Shown: positions 15,778 to 25,113, numbered from the stretch's first letter. The stretch is 64,000 bases of DNA from Flavobacteriales bacterium UBA2306 (GCA_002345565.1 DDVS01000008.1:1-64000), one strand, 5' to 3'. The notes: generated from the sequence alone by a model not told the origin. Program-made: numbers and translations.

Positions 15778-18063
15778 TTAATTGCTTGCAGTTTTTACTT
15801 CTGTTGTTTTAATGTCTGTTCCAAGTCTTTGAAGATATGATATTAATGCAACAATTTCTCTTTTTTCCAATGGTACAAATTGCTCTCCGGCTTGTGCTTT
15901 TTTAGCTTTTGTTTCGTCAAAAGATTTCTTCACATCATTAGCTTCAGAGAAAACATTTTTAACAATAGCATTGGCTTGGTTGTTCATCCAAGAATCCATA
16001 GAGTCAATTTGGGCTTTCGTGTAAGGAATATCAAATGTATTCTTCATCAATTCCAGTTTCGCTTTAGTCTTGCTTCTATCTAACGTGTTTTCTATTAACC
16101 AAGGATACCTAGGCATAATGGAACCTGCAGATGTAGATCTTGGATTGTACATGTGTTTAAAATGCCAAGAATCTGGTCTTGCACCTCCTTCTCTATGAAG
16201 ATCTGGACCGGTTCTTTTAGAGCCCCAAAGGAATGGTCTATCATAGATGAATTCTCCTGCTTTGGAATATTGTCCGTTTTTACCGTTGAACCTTACAACT
16301 TCATCACGGAAAGGACGAATCATTTGCGAGTGGCAAGCGTTGCAACCTTCTCTGATATAAATATCTCTACCTTCTAATTCTAAAGGAGAATAAGGTTTAA
16401 CGGCAGAAATTGTAGGGACATTATCTTTAACAAATATAGTAGGAAGGATTTCTAAAGTACCTCCGACAGCTAATACTAAAAACGATAATATTGATAAATA
16501 AAGAGGTGTTCTTTCCAGCCAAAGATGGAATGTTTCTCCTTCTTTTCTTCCTTTGTTGATATTGGCTAATGCAGGAACTTCCGCCGGAACTTCTTTTTGG
16601 AAAGATCCTTTTCTAGCCGTTGCAATCATGTTAACAACCATTAAACAAGCCCCGGAAAAGTATAATAATCCTCCTACAAATCTCATTTTAAAATAAGGTA
16701 GAATTGCGGTTACTGTATCTAGCCAGTTTTTGTAAACCAAAGTTCCGTCTGGATTAAATTGTTTCCACATCAAACCTTGGGTAAATCCTGAGATATATAA
16801 TGGAACGGCATAAAAAATAATACCAAATGTTCCTAGCCAGAAATGCCAGTTAGCTAATTTTACAGACCATAGCTTGGTTCTCCACATTATAGGAACCAAA
16901 TAATAGATTACACCAAATGCCATAAATCCGTTCCATCCAAGTGCACCTAAGTGTACGTGACCAATTACCCAGTCCGTAAAGTGACCTACTTTATTTACTG
17001 TTTTAGTAGCCAAAAGCGGACCTTCGAAAGTTGCCATACCATAACAAGTTACTGCAACTACAAAGAATTTAAGAACCGGATTTTCTCTTACTTTATCCCA
17101 AGCTCCTCTCAATGTTAAAAGTCCGTTCAACATACCTCCCCAAGATGGTGCAATCAACATAATAGAAAAACCTGTTCCTAACGCCTGAGCCCAAGCTGGT
17201 AATGCCGTATATTGTAAATGGTGAGGTCCAGCCCAGATATATACAAATATTAACGACCAGAAGTGAATGATTGATAACTTATAAGAAAAGACAGGTCTGT
17301 CCGCAGCTTTTGGTACGAAATAATACATCATCCCTAGAACAGGAGTGGTCAAGAAAAACGCAACTGCATTGTGACCATACCACCATTGTACTAATGCATC
17401 TTTAACCCCTGCATAAGCAGAATAAGATTTCCATCCTGTAAATGATAACGGAACTTCTAAATTGTTGAAGATATGAAGCATTGCAACTGCAACCCAAGTT
17501 CCGATATAGAACCAAATTGCAACGTACAAATGTCTTACCCTTCTAACTGCTATTGTAGCAAACATATTGAATCCAAATACCAGCCAGACCAAAGTAATCA
17601 AAATGTCAATTGGCCACTCATGTTCTGCGTACTCTTTTGAAGTATTAATACCCATAAAGAAAGTAATAACCACAGAAACAAGCATCAGCTGCCAACCCCA
17701 GAAATGAATCCAAGATAATGTGTCACTCCACATTCTTGTTTTCAATAATCTTTGGATGGAGTAATAAAACCCGCAGAAAAAACTGTTTCCAACAAATGCA
17801 AAAATCACAGCACTTGTATGCAACATTCTAATACGTCCAAATCCAAAAGCCCCTTGAGAATTGATTAAACCTTGTAATCCTTCGCTTCTCAGCGTTTTAA
17901 TAGTTGGGTCATCGGTTCCCAAGAAAAATTCGGGTAATTCAGGATAAAATAATAACAACGCAGCGGTAAGTCCTAATAAAAAACCTACTAAACCAAATAC
18001 AACTGTCGCAATAAGAAAGGCGCGAACAATCCCGTTGTCATAACTAAACTTTTGTGTTTCCAT
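15778..18063 (-). CDS. ccoNO: cbb3-type cytochrome c oxidase subunits I and II fused (CcoNO)
   Basis: The 761-residue protein fuses CcoN (heme-copper catalytic subunit, about residues 1-500, twelve or more helices with the His ligands of WWYGHNAVAFFL, WAGPHHL and VIGHVHLGALGWNG) to CcoO (about 530-761), which has a membrane anchor and one heme c site (EGCNACHSQMIRP). It reduces O2 to water at low oxygen tension while pumping protons. The fusion is typical of Bacteroidota. The longest frame begins at TTG 18078; ATG at 18063 (METQKFSYDNG) is chosen. Confidence 0.96.
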   Translation of the reverse strand: METQKFSYDNGIVRAFLIATVVFGLVGFLLGLTAALLLFYPELPEFFLGTDDPTIKTLRSEGLQGLINSQGAFGFGRIRMLHTSAVIFAFVGNSFFCGFYYSIQRLLKTRMWSDTLSWIHFWGWQLMLVSVVITFFMGINTSKEYAEHEWPIDILITLVWLVFGFNMFATIAVRRVRHLYVAIWFYIGTWVAVAMLHIFNNLEVPLSFTGWKSYSAYAGVKDALVQWWYGHNAVAFFLTTPVLGMMYYFVPKAADRPVFSYKLSIIHFWSLIFVYIWAGPHHLQYTALPAWAQALGTGFSIMLIAPSWGGMLNGLLTLRGAWDKVRENPVLKFFVVAVTCYGMATFEGPLLATKTVNKVGHFTDWVIGHVHLGALGWNGFMAFGVIYYLVPIMWRTKLWSVKLANWHFWLGTFGIIFYAVPLYISGFTQGLMWKQFNPDGTLVYKNWLDTVTAILPYFKMRFVGGLLYFSGACLMVVNMIATARKGSFQKEVPAEVPALANINKGRKEGETFHLWLERTPLYLSILSFLVLAVGGTLEILPTIFVKDNVPTISAVKPYSPLELEGRDIYIREGCNACHSQMIRPFRDEVVRFNGKNGQYSKAGEFIYDRPFLWGSKRTGPDLHREGGARPDSWHFKHMYNPRSTSAGSIMPRYPWLIENTLDRSKTKAKLELMKNTFDIPYTKAQIDSMDSWMNNQANAIVKNVFSEANDVKKSFDETKAKKAQAGEQFVPLEKREIVALISYLQRLGTDIKTTEVKTASN

Positions 18064-18078
18064 ATCTACAAATAGCAA

Positions 18079-18264
18079 TTATTCTTTTTTGTTTTCAGGA
18101 GTATTTTTTTTCTCCTCTGTCTTCAGTTCATCATCGAAAAGAATTCTGACTGCTGGTGATTCATCGTCTTCAAACTGCCCTTTTTTGGCCCCAATAATGA
18201 AAATTATTAGAAATATAACAGCCAAAGAAACGCTGCAGATAATCATTAAATAGAGAATCTCCAT
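18079..18264 (-). CDS. ccoS: cbb3 oxidase maturation protein CcoS
   Basis: The 61-residue protein has a single N-terminal helix (about residues 3-25) and a charged tail with GQFEDDESPAVRILFDDE (about 29-46), the CcoS signature. CcoS is needed for cofactor insertion into cbb3 oxidase. It is the first gene after the candidate Crp/Fnr-controlled promoter and lies 15 bases before ccoNO. Confidence 0.93.
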   Translation of the reverse strand: MEILYLMIICSVSLAVIFLIIFIIGAKKGQFEDDESPAVRILFDDELKTEEKKNTPENKKE

Positions 18265-18272
18265 AACTGCGA

Positions 18273-18328
18273 CAAATTTACATTAAAAACAGTCGTCAAA
18301 TTTAGTGAAAATTACTGACTTTAGTCAG
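18273..18328 (-). promoter_or_regulatory. Promoter of ccoS-ccoNO-Q-P with a Crp/Fnr-type palindrome
   Basis: The palindrome CTGAC-TTTA-GTCAG at 18315-18328 has the 5-N4-5 layout of Crp/Fnr operators. Downstream on the minus strand are two TAAATTTG elements (18304-18297 and 18280-18273). No TTG occurs where the -33 element of the first would lie; the palindrome occupies that place, as expected for an activator-dependent promoter. A Crp/Fnr-family gene lies at 20850. Regulation is inferred. Confidence 0.6.
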
Positions 18329-18375
18329 AATGATAGAAATATAAATAATTTATAATCGCTCTAAATAATCCTGTT

Positions 18376-20754
18376 CTACATATTTATCCGGAAATATTTG
18401 GAACTTCTGATCCATGTAGAAAGTGTCGTGAAAGTAACCACTGTGATAGAACTTATCGGCATAAAAATCGCAGCAAATAACGGGTGCATTTTTCCCGAAA
18501 CTGCAAATCCTACACCTATAATATTGTAGCATAAACTAATTACAAATGTGATTTTTACAATCTTAATAGCGTCTTTAGAAAGAGATAAAAATTTGTCCAG
18601 TTCAGGGATTTTTTCACCATTCATAATCACGTCTGAGGAAGGCGTAAAAGAATTGCTGTCATCCGAAATTGCTATCCCAACATTGCTCTGTTTTAAAGCG
18701 CCGGCATCATTTAATCCATCCCCAAGCATGGCTACTTTTTGTCCTTTGTCTTGTAATTCTTTGATAAAATCCAGTTTGTTTTCCGGATTTTGATTGAATT
18801 TCATCTCAGAAACATTCGGTATCAATTTTTTAAGGATTGGTTTTTCTGAAGGATTGTCGCCACTCAAAATATTGACGGTATAATTTTTCAGGTTTTTGAA
18901 AAGCTGAGAAAGCTTATTTCGGTACTCATTTTTAAAAATAAATTTTCCGATAAAAAAATGATCTTTCTTAATGTAAACCGCAGTTTCTAAATCCTGAGAT
19001 TTCTCTCCGACAAAGCTTGCAGAGCCAATTTTATAATTAATTCCACGAACTTTTGCTTGATAACCTTTTCCGGAAAGTTCCTCAAAATCTTCCGATTCAA
19101 AATAATCATCATTCACTTCAATGAAGTTATACAATGACTTGGAAAGCGGATGGTTAGAGTTTTTTAGTAAAGATTTTATATTTCTTAAATCAAAATCCTC
19201 AATCTCATTACCGATGTAATTGATATTCGATTTTTTACTTTCCGTAATGGTTCCGGTTTTATCAAAAACCAAGGTGTCCACTTTTGCCAGTCTTTCTATC
19301 GTCAAAGTATCTTTTACATAGAACTTATTGCGACCAAGAATTCTCATAATATGCCCGAAAGTAAAAGGAGCGGACAATGCCAAAGCACACGGACAGGCAA
19401 CAATCAGAATCGCAGAAACTACCTGGAACATTTTTTCAAAATCGATTCTCGCCCAGTAAATTCCTGCAACTAATGTAATTCCAAGAATAATAAAAGTGAA
19501 ATATTTACTGATGGTGTTAGTCATGGTATCCAATCCCGTTTCGGATTTTTTGAATGCTTCTTTGTTCCAAAGTTGAGTCAAATAACTTTGATCCACGCTT
19601 TTAATCACTTCAAGTTCCAGAACTGAGCCGGTTTGTTTTCCTCCGGCAAAAATTTTATCGCCTGGTTTTTTGGAAATGTGAGCAGATTCTCCGGTGATAA
19701 AGCTGTTGTCAATATTGCCTTCGCCTTTAATCAAAATAGAATCTACAGGAATGATTTCCTGATTTCTAACCATAATCCTGTCGCCAACAGCCAAATCGGA
19801 AAGGAGTATGTTTTCCTGTTTCCCGTCAAAATCAACTTTTGTGACTGCAATGGGGTAAAAAGATTTGTAATCCCGGTCATAGGAAAGAGAATTATAGGTT
19901 CTTTTCTGAAAGGTTTTTCCGAGTAACATAAAGAATAATAATCCGCAAAGTGTATCGAAATATCCTGGTCCATAATCGGTTAAAATTTCATAAATACTTC
20001 TGCCGTAAAGGACGAAAATGCCTAAAACAATGGGAATGTCAATGTTAACAATTTTGTTTTTCAAACCATACCATGCAGATTTGTAATAATCTGAAGCAGA
20101 GTAAAATACAACTGGAGTGGCTAAAAGAAACATAATCAGGCGAAAAAGATTTTTGTACGAATGAAGCCAAACATCATTCCCAGAAATATACTCCGGAAAA
20201 CTAAAAAACATCCCGTTTCCGAATGCAAAACCTGCAACTGCTAATTTTATTAAAAGGCTTTTGTCTAGTTTGTCGTGTTTTTTTTCCGCTGTTTCTAGGT
20301 TAATAACAGGTTTGTAGCCAAGATTTGTTAAAAATTTCGCCAATTCACTTAGTTTCAATTCTTCTTCTTTGAAAGAAACCTGAAGCGTTTTTCTGGTGAA
20401 GTTTACTTGAGAATATTTGATTTTATTATTGATTGTGTGAAGACTTTCCAGTAACCAAATACATGAAGAACAATGGATTACAGGGATTTTGAATGTCACA
20501 AGAGTAGTTCCGCCTTCGGAGAAATCTACCACTTTGGTAAAAATTTCCGGCGTGTCTAGATAATCAAATTGTGAATTGTTCTCGTTACTTGGACGTATTC
20601 CCGAACGTTGATTGATATTGTAAAAATTATCAAGATTGTGAATGTTCAGGATTTCATAAACAGATTGGCAGCCGTTGCAACAAAAGATTTTGTCGTCGAA
20701 AAGAAGACGCTCTTTCTCGATTTTCTGACCACAGTGAAAGCATTGTTCTGCCAT
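18376..20754 (-). CDS. ccoI: Copper-translocating P1B-type ATPase CcoI (FixI)
   Basis: The 792-residue heavy-metal P-type ATPase supplies copper for cbb3 assembly. In order it has a Cys-rich N-terminus (CFHCGQ and CCNGCQ, residues 5-29), a heavy-metal-associated domain with CSSCIW (about 96-101), eight predicted membrane helices with the metal-path motif CPCALALS (about 449-456), the phosphorylation motif DKTGTIT (about 498-504) and the hinge GDGLNDAGAL (about 678-687). The double-Cys N-terminal extension is typical of CcoI rather than CopA. It is divergent from the crp-like gene and leads the cco cluster; a separate promoter follows before ccoS. Confidence 0.94.
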   Translation of the reverse strand: MAEQCFHCGQKIEKERLLFDDKIFCCNGCQSVYEILNIHNLDNFYNINQRSGIRPSNENNSQFDYLDTPEIFTKVVDFSEGGTTLVTFKIPVIHCSSCIWLLESLHTINNKIKYSQVNFTRKTLQVSFKEEELKLSELAKFLTNLGYKPVINLETAEKKHDKLDKSLLIKLAVAGFAFGNGMFFSFPEYISGNDVWLHSYKNLFRLIMFLLATPVVFYSASDYYKSAWYGLKNKIVNIDIPIVLGIFVLYGRSIYEILTDYGPGYFDTLCGLLFFMLLGKTFQKRTYNSLSYDRDYKSFYPIAVTKVDFDGKQENILLSDLAVGDRIMVRNQEIIPVDSILIKGEGNIDNSFITGESAHISKKPGDKIFAGGKQTGSVLELEVIKSVDQSYLTQLWNKEAFKKSETGLDTMTNTISKYFTFIILGITLVAGIYWARIDFEKMFQVVSAILIVACPCALALSAPFTFGHIMRILGRNKFYVKDTLTIERLAKVDTLVFDKTGTITESKKSNINYIGNEIEDFDLRNIKSLLKNSNHPLSKSLYNFIEVNDDYFESEDFEELSGKGYQAKVRGINYKIGSASFVGEKSQDLETAVYIKKDHFFIGKFIFKNEYRNKLSQLFKNLKNYTVNILSGDNPSEKPILKKLIPNVSEMKFNQNPENKLDFIKELQDKGQKVAMLGDGLNDAGALKQSNVGIAISDDSNSFTPSSDVIMNGEKIPELDKFLSLSKDAIKIVKITFVISLCYNIIGVGFAVSGKMHPLFAAIFMPISSITVVTFTTLSTWIRSSKYFRINM

Positions 20755-20799
20755 TAAAAAATTCTCAGATATTTGGATTGCAAAATTACGTCAAAAATC

Positions 20800-20831
20800 T
20801 TGGGTAGTAGTGTTAAAAAGTCTTATTTTTG
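20800..20831 (+). promoter_or_regulatory. Promoter of the Crp/Fnr-family gene with degenerate palindrome
   Basis: TTG (20800-20802), 21 bases and TATTTTTG (20824-20831) fit the phylum consensus. Directly after it, CTGAC-AAAT-ATCAT (20832-20845) is a degenerate version of the palindrome in the cco promoter and could be an autoregulatory site. Confidence 0.5.
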
Positions 20832-20849
20832 CTGACAAATATCATAGGT

Positions 20850-21563
20850 ATGTCTCTTGAACAACAATTGGTTATAGAAGAAAATTTCTCAAAAGCATTT
20901 AATCAAAAATCTTTACGCGAAAGTTTGAGTCCGGAAGATTTTGATGTTTACAACAAAGCTCTTAAAATTCTAGAATTCTCAAAAGGTGATGTCGTTTTCG
21001 ACGATGGCGAATCGCCCAAAGGGGTTTATTTTATAGAAAAAGGAACCGCTAAACTATCAAAATCAGGCGTTTATGGTAAAGATCAGATTTTGAGATTTTG
21101 CAAAGAAAATGATTTGATTGGTTATCGTTCATTGCTTTGCGGGGAGAATTTTCAAGCTAAAGCAGAAGCTATGACGCCAATGAAAGTTCAGTTTTTGCCT
21201 GCTGATGTTTTCTTAAAATTATTGGAAGTTGACCCAAAACTATCTTACGCAATGCTTCAGAAAATTGCTTATGAATTGGGAGAATCTGCAAATACAGTCA
21301 CTTTCCTAGCTCAAAAAACAGTGAGAGAAAGATTGGCTGAAATCCTAATTTTATTGGAACAAAAACTGGGAACTGACCCGGAAGGTTTCATCAAAATCTC
21401 TTTGACCAGAGAAGAAATCGCCAACCTAATTGGAACTGCAACAGAAAGTGCTATCCGATTAATCTCCGAATTCAAACAAGATGATTTGATTTCTGTAGAA
21501 GGAAGAAATATTAAAATCCTTAACAGAGAAAAATTAATCAAATTGGGTCACGTGGTAATTTAA
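20850..21563 (+). CDS. Crp/Fnr family transcriptional regulator
   Basis: The 237-residue regulator has a cyclic-nucleotide-binding-type beta barrel (about residues 20-135, e.g. FDDGESPKGVYFIEKGTAKL), a dimerisation helix and a C-terminal winged helix (LTREEIANLIGTATESAIRLISEF, recognition helix about 190-210, here given in two parts: LTREEIANLIG and TATESAIRLISEF). It has two scattered Cys and no FNR-type Cys cluster, so direct Fe-S oxygen sensing is unlikely. It is divergent from the cbb3 oxidase cluster and may control it. The frame opens at TTG 20829, but ATG 20850 is preferred. Confidence 0.9.
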   Translation: MSLEQQLVIEENFSKAFNQKSLRESLSPEDFDVYNKALKILEFSKGDVVFDDGESPKGVYFIEKGTAKLSKSGVYGKDQILRFCKENDLIGYRSLLCGENFQAKAEAMTPMKVQFLPADVFLKLLEVDPKLSYAMLQKIAYELGESANTVTFLAQKTVRERLAEILILLEQKLGTDPEGFIKISLTREEIANLIGTATESAIRLISEFKQDDLISVEGRNIKILNREKLIKLGHVVI

Positions 21564-21583
21564 TCAATATCATAATAATTACA

Positions 21584-21618
21584 AATTAACAATGAGATTT
21601 TCATTGTTAATTTTTTTT
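21584..21618 (+). terminator. Terminator of the Crp/Fnr-family gene
   Basis: 12-bp hairpin AATTAACAATGA / TCATTGTTAATT (arms 21584-21595 and 21601-21612) followed by eight T. Confidence 0.92.
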
Positions 21619-21638
21619 CATACTTAATTCTCAACAAA

Positions 21639-22454
21639 ATGTCTGTACATTCTGAAATTAAAAAAATTACGACTGAAACCTTACGAAAAATGAAATTCGA
21701 TAAGGAAAAGATTACAATGCTGACGGCTTATGATTTTACAACTGCAAAAATGGTTGACGCCGGTGGTGTTGATTCAATTCTAATTGGTGATTCTGCGGCG
21801 AACGTAATGGGTGGTCACGAAACGACTTTGCCAATTACACTTGACCAAATGATTTATCATACACAATGTGTAGTTCGCGGTGTAGAAAGAGCTTTGGTTG
21901 TGGCTGATTTGCCTTTTGGAACTTATCAGAGTAATCCTGAAAAAGCTTTGGATTCAGCTGTAAGAATGATGAAAGAAGGTGGCGCTCACGCCATTAAAAT
22001 CGAAGGTGGAAAAGAAATTGAAGAATCAATTAGAAAAATCGTGAATGCAGGAATTCCGGTTTGTGGACATCTAGGTTTGACACCTCAAAGTATCTATCAA
22101 TTCGGAACTTATAAAGTAAGAGCTAAAGAAGATGCTGAAGCCGAGAAATTGATTTCTGATTGTAAATTATTGGAAGAATTAGGATGTTTTGCAGTTGTTT
22201 TGGAAAAAATTCCTGCAGCACTGGCGAAAAAAGCTTCGGAAAGTATTTCTATTCCTACTATTGGAATTGGAGCTGGATCAGATTGTGACGGGCAGGTTTT
22301 GGTTTACCACGATATGGTTGGGATGAATCAAGGTTTTTCTCCAAAATTCTTGAGAAGATATCTTGACCTTTATACAGAAATTACAGGAGCAGTTTCTCAA
22401 TATGTGAAAGATGTGAAAAGCTCAGAATTTCCAAATGACAAAGAAAGCTATTAA
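21639..22454 (+). CDS. panB: 3-methyl-2-oxobutanoate hydroxymethyltransferase
   Basis: PanB transfers a hydroxymethyl group from methylene-tetrahydrofolate to alpha-ketoisovalerate, giving ketopantoate for pantothenate and CoA synthesis. The 271-residue protein has MLTAYDFTTAKMVDAGGVD (about 27-45), LIGDSAANVMGGHETTLP (about 48-65), with metal-binding Asp, and IPTIGIGAGSDCDGQVLV (about 205-222). ATG at 21639. Its last 20 bases overlap the start of the next gene. panC and panD are not nearby. Confidence 0.96.
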   Translation: MSVHSEIKKITTETLRKMKFDKEKITMLTAYDFTTAKMVDAGGVDSILIGDSAANVMGGHETTLPITLDQMIYHTQCVVRGVERALVVADLPFGTYQSNPEKALDSAVRMMKEGGAHAIKIEGGKEIEESIRKIVNAGIPVCGHLGLTPQSIYQFGTYKVRAKEDAEAEKLISDCKLLEELGCFAVVLEKIPAALAKKASESISIPTIGIGAGSDCDGQVLVYHDMVGMNQGFSPKFLRRYLDLYTEITGAVSQYVKDVKSSEFPNDKESY

Positions 22455-23283
22455 ACTTTTAATAATTTTATTTGGATTCCTATTTCTATTTTCCTGCACA
22501 TCGCAGAAAATGAAGTATGGAACGAAAACGGAGATTCACGATAAAGCTGATTCATTACAATCACTAGTCAGAATCAAATATATCAAGAGTTTGGATTATT
22601 CTGATTTCAAGGCTGGTAAATTTGATAATGGAAAATTGGCTGTGAATTATCGTTTTCTGAAACCACAAACAATTGAAAAGAATAAAAAATATCCATTGGT
22701 TTTGGTATTTCATGGTTCCGGCGCAATTGGTATAAATAACACTTCTCAAATGGGCGTTTTGTCCAAAATGTGGCTGTTGCAGGAAAACAGAGAACAATAC
22801 CCTGTTTATGTTTTAGCGCCTCAATTTCCTATCCGTTCATCCAATTATCATTTCGATGAAAGCCGAAATGTCAAAGTTGCTAAGTCTAATGAATATCTGG
22901 ATTTGGTCTTAAAATCAATCGATTCTTTAATCATTAATGAAAATATTGACCGAGACAGAATCTACGTAATGGGATTTTCTATGGGCGGTGCGACGACTTC
23001 TAATGCGATTTCCAAAAGACCGGATTTGTTTGCCTCGGCCATTAATGTTTCCGGGATTTCTCAGTTTGATAAAATGGATGAACTTGTGAATATACCAATT
23101 TGGATTGTTCACGGAAGCCTGGATACGGATAATTTTCCTCAAAGCAACTTCAAGTTTTTTGATGAAATGAAATATAAAGGCAAAGTTTTTCTTTGGGAAT
23201 ACAAAGACAAATATCACAACAACATTCTTTCGGCAGAGCTCGTGGACGAGATTCCGAAATGGTTACTAAAACAACATCAATAA
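22435..23283 (+). CDS. Lipoprotein alpha/beta-hydrolase (esterase/PHB-depolymerase-like)
   Basis: The 282-residue protein has a lipoprotein signal (lipobox FLFSC, Cys at about residue 21). A fold of the prolyl-oligopeptidase/dienelactone-hydrolase type follows, with LVLVFHGSGAIG (oxyanion region, about 88-99), nucleophile elbow GFSMGG (about 181-186), an acid in IVHGSLDTDNFP (about 224-235) and catalytic His in DKYHNNI (about 260-266). It is probably an envelope esterase or peptidase; substrate unknown. It overlaps panB by 20 bases, and its stop overlaps the start of the RluA-type gene (TAATG), so the three are translationally coupled. Confidence 0.85.
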   Translation: MTKKAIKLLIILFGFLFLFSCTSQKMKYGTKTEIHDKADSLQSLVRIKYIKSLDYSDFKAGKFDNGKLAVNYRFLKPQTIEKNKKYPLVLVFHGSGAIGINNTSQMGVLSKMWLLQENREQYPVYVLAPQFPIRSSNYHFDESRNVKVAKSNEYLDLVLKSIDSLIINENIDRDRIYVMGFSMGGATTSNAISKRPDLFASAINVSGISQFDKMDELVNIPIWIVHGSLDTDNFPQSNFKFFDEMKYKGKVFLWEYKDKYHNNILSAELVDEIPKWLLKQHQ

Positions 23284-23975
23284 TGTCTCAAAGTTTTTCT
23301 GAATCACAAATCGTTTACGAAGATAATCATATGATGATCATCAACAAAAAAGCCGGACAATTGGTTCAAGGCGATAAAACCGGTGATTTATCTTTGCTTG
23401 AATTGATTAAAGATTTTATCAAAAAAAGAGATGATAAACCGGGCAATGTTTTTCTTGGTTTGGTTCATAGGATTGATAGACCGACTTCTGGTTTGGTTAT
23501 TTATGCAAAAACTTCAAAAGCGCTTTCCCGATTGACTCAAATGGTGAAGAATCGTGAAGTTAAAAAAACATATTGGGCAGTTGTTGGAAAAGAGATGATC
23601 CCGAATTCTCAAAGGTTGGTTCATTACCTTAAGAAGAATGAAAAAAATAATAAAGCAATCGTCTATCCAAAAGCAACCGATGGCGCGAAAGAATCGATTT
23701 TGACTTATAATTTGATTAAATCTCTAGATAATTATCTTTTGCTGGAAGTGGATTTGGAAACAGGAAGACATCATCAGATCAGAGCACAACTTTCTAAAAT
23801 CGGAGTTCCAATCAAAGGTGATTTGAAATACGGAAGTCCACGTTCCAACCAAGATGGAGGAATTTCGCTTCACGCAAGGAAATTAGAATTTGTACATCCA
23901 GTAACTAAAGAAAATATACAAATCATAGCGCCAGTTCCTCAGAATGATGCGGTTTGGATAGCTTGTGAGGATTAA
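23283..23975 (+). CDS. RluA-family pseudouridine synthase
   Basis: The 230-residue RNA pseudouridine synthase has the catalytic motif GLVHRIDRPTSGLVIYAKTS (residues 59-78, catalytic Asp65) and the later ETGRHHQIRAQL motif (about 158-169). There is no N-terminal S4 domain, so it is a short RluA/RluC-like form acting on rRNA or tRNA; the target uridine cannot be told. The longest frame begins at 23193 inside the preceding gene, but ATG 23283 (MSQSFSESQIVYED) overlaps the stop by one base and gives the normal length. It meets the minus-strand ATPase gene tail to tail with overlapping stops. Confidence 0.92.
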   Translation: MSQSFSESQIVYEDNHMMIINKKAGQLVQGDKTGDLSLLELIKDFIKKRDDKPGNVFLGLVHRIDRPTSGLVIYAKTSKALSRLTQMVKNREVKKTYWAVVGKEMIPNSQRLVHYLKKNEKNNKAIVYPKATDGAKESILTYNLIKSLDNYLLLEVDLETGRHHQIRAQLSKIGVPIKGDLKYGSPRSNQDGGISLHARKLEFVHPVTKENIQIIAPVPQNDAVWIACED

Positions 23976-25102
23976 CGATTAATCACAAACTCGTGGAAAT
24001 TTTCTTTCGTGATGATTTTTTCTACTTCCGGTTTATAAGTTTCTGAAAAATTCTTTGGGATTTTTGCCTTTTTTCGATCATTCCATTTGAATTCGTAAGC
24101 ATAGAATTTTCCCTCAGCTTCTTCCAGATAATCAATTTCCTGTTGTGCGTGCGTTCTCCAGAAGTAGGTTTTGAAGTTTTTCAAATGATAAGAATTGGTT
24201 TTCATTCTTTCTGAAATCAAGAAATTTTCCCAGAGTTTTCCCACATCATCCCGAAGATTGAGTGGATTGAAGTTGTTCAAAATCGCATTGCGGATGCCGT
24301 TGTCGTAGAAGTAAATTTTCTTGCCTTTTTTGATTTCGTTTCTTAGGTTTCGGTTAAAACCATCCAATCTGAAAATAATAAACGATTGCTCCAGAAGCTT
24401 GATGTATTTTTCAACGGTCAAATTATCTATCCCAATCAATTGAGAAAGCTCGTTGTAGGACACTTCATTGCCCATTTGCAAAGCAAGAGTGGTGAGCAAT
24501 TTTTCCAATTTTTCTGGTTTTTGGATGTTTTCCCATTGCAAAACGTCTTTGTAAAGATAACTTTCCGAAAGATTTTTCAAACGTTCAATTTCATCGCCGG
24601 GATTGGTTACAATCTCAGGATAATAGCCGAAAACCAAACGATGCTCCAGCAATCTGCGTTCTTCCAGAAAACCGTTGTGATTCGTCATTTCTTCAAAAGA
24701 CAAAGGAAATAATTGATATTCCCACTTTCGTCCGGTTAAAGGTTCATTGATTTTATTCGCCAAATCAAAAGACGAAGATCCTGTGGCGATGACTTTAACA
24801 TTTTTAATTTGATCGGTAATCAATTTAATGATAATTCCAATATTTTCGATTCTCTGAGCTTCATCAATAATCAAAGTTTTCGCAGTTCCGATCAAAGTTT
24901 TCAAAAAATCTGAAGTTGGATTTTGCAAAATATTCCGGATGTCGCTTTGATCGCCGTTCCAATAGACGATGGGTTTTTCAAATTGCTCTTTCATCAGCTC
25001 CATCAACGTACTTTTTCCAACTTGTCTGGGTCCGAAAAGAATAATGGCTTTTCCATCTTTCAGACGTTTTTCTATATTTTTATCGAGCAATCTTTCAATC
25101 AT
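23972..25102 (-). CDS. AAA-family ATPase with DUF4143 C-terminal domain
   Basis: The 376-residue protein has Walker A GPRQVGKST (about 24-32), Walker B TLIIDEAQRI (about 75-84), sensor-like VIATGSSSFDL and a C-terminal DUF4143 region with an EIDYLEE ... AYEFKW pattern (about 325-350) like a PD-(D/E)xK nuclease core. Such proteins (AAA_14/DUF4143) are abundant, often variable genes of unknown function, possibly linked to mobile elements. The longest frame starts at GTG 25141 within a repeat; ATG 25102 (MIERLLDKN) is the usual family start. Three repeats spaced 32 bp lie just upstream. Confidence 0.88.
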   Translation of the reverse strand: MIERLLDKNIEKRLKDGKAIILFGPRQVGKSTLMELMKEQFEKPIVYWNGDQSDIRNILQNPTSDFLKTLIGTAKTLIIDEAQRIENIGIIIKLITDQIKNVKVIATGSSSFDLANKINEPLTGRKWEYQLFPLSFEEMTNHNGFLEERRLLEHRLVFGYYPEIVTNPGDEIERLKNLSESYLYKDVLQWENIQKPEKLEKLLTTLALQMGNEVSYNELSQLIGIDNLTVEKYIKLLEQSFIIFRLDGFNRNLRNEIKKGKKIYFYDNGIRNAILNNFNPLNLRDDVGKLWENFLISERMKTNSYHLKNFKTYFWRTHAQQEIDYLEEAEGKFYAYEFKWNDRKKAKIPKNFSETYKPEVEKIITKENFHEFVINR

Positions 25103-25113
25103 AATTCGGAATT

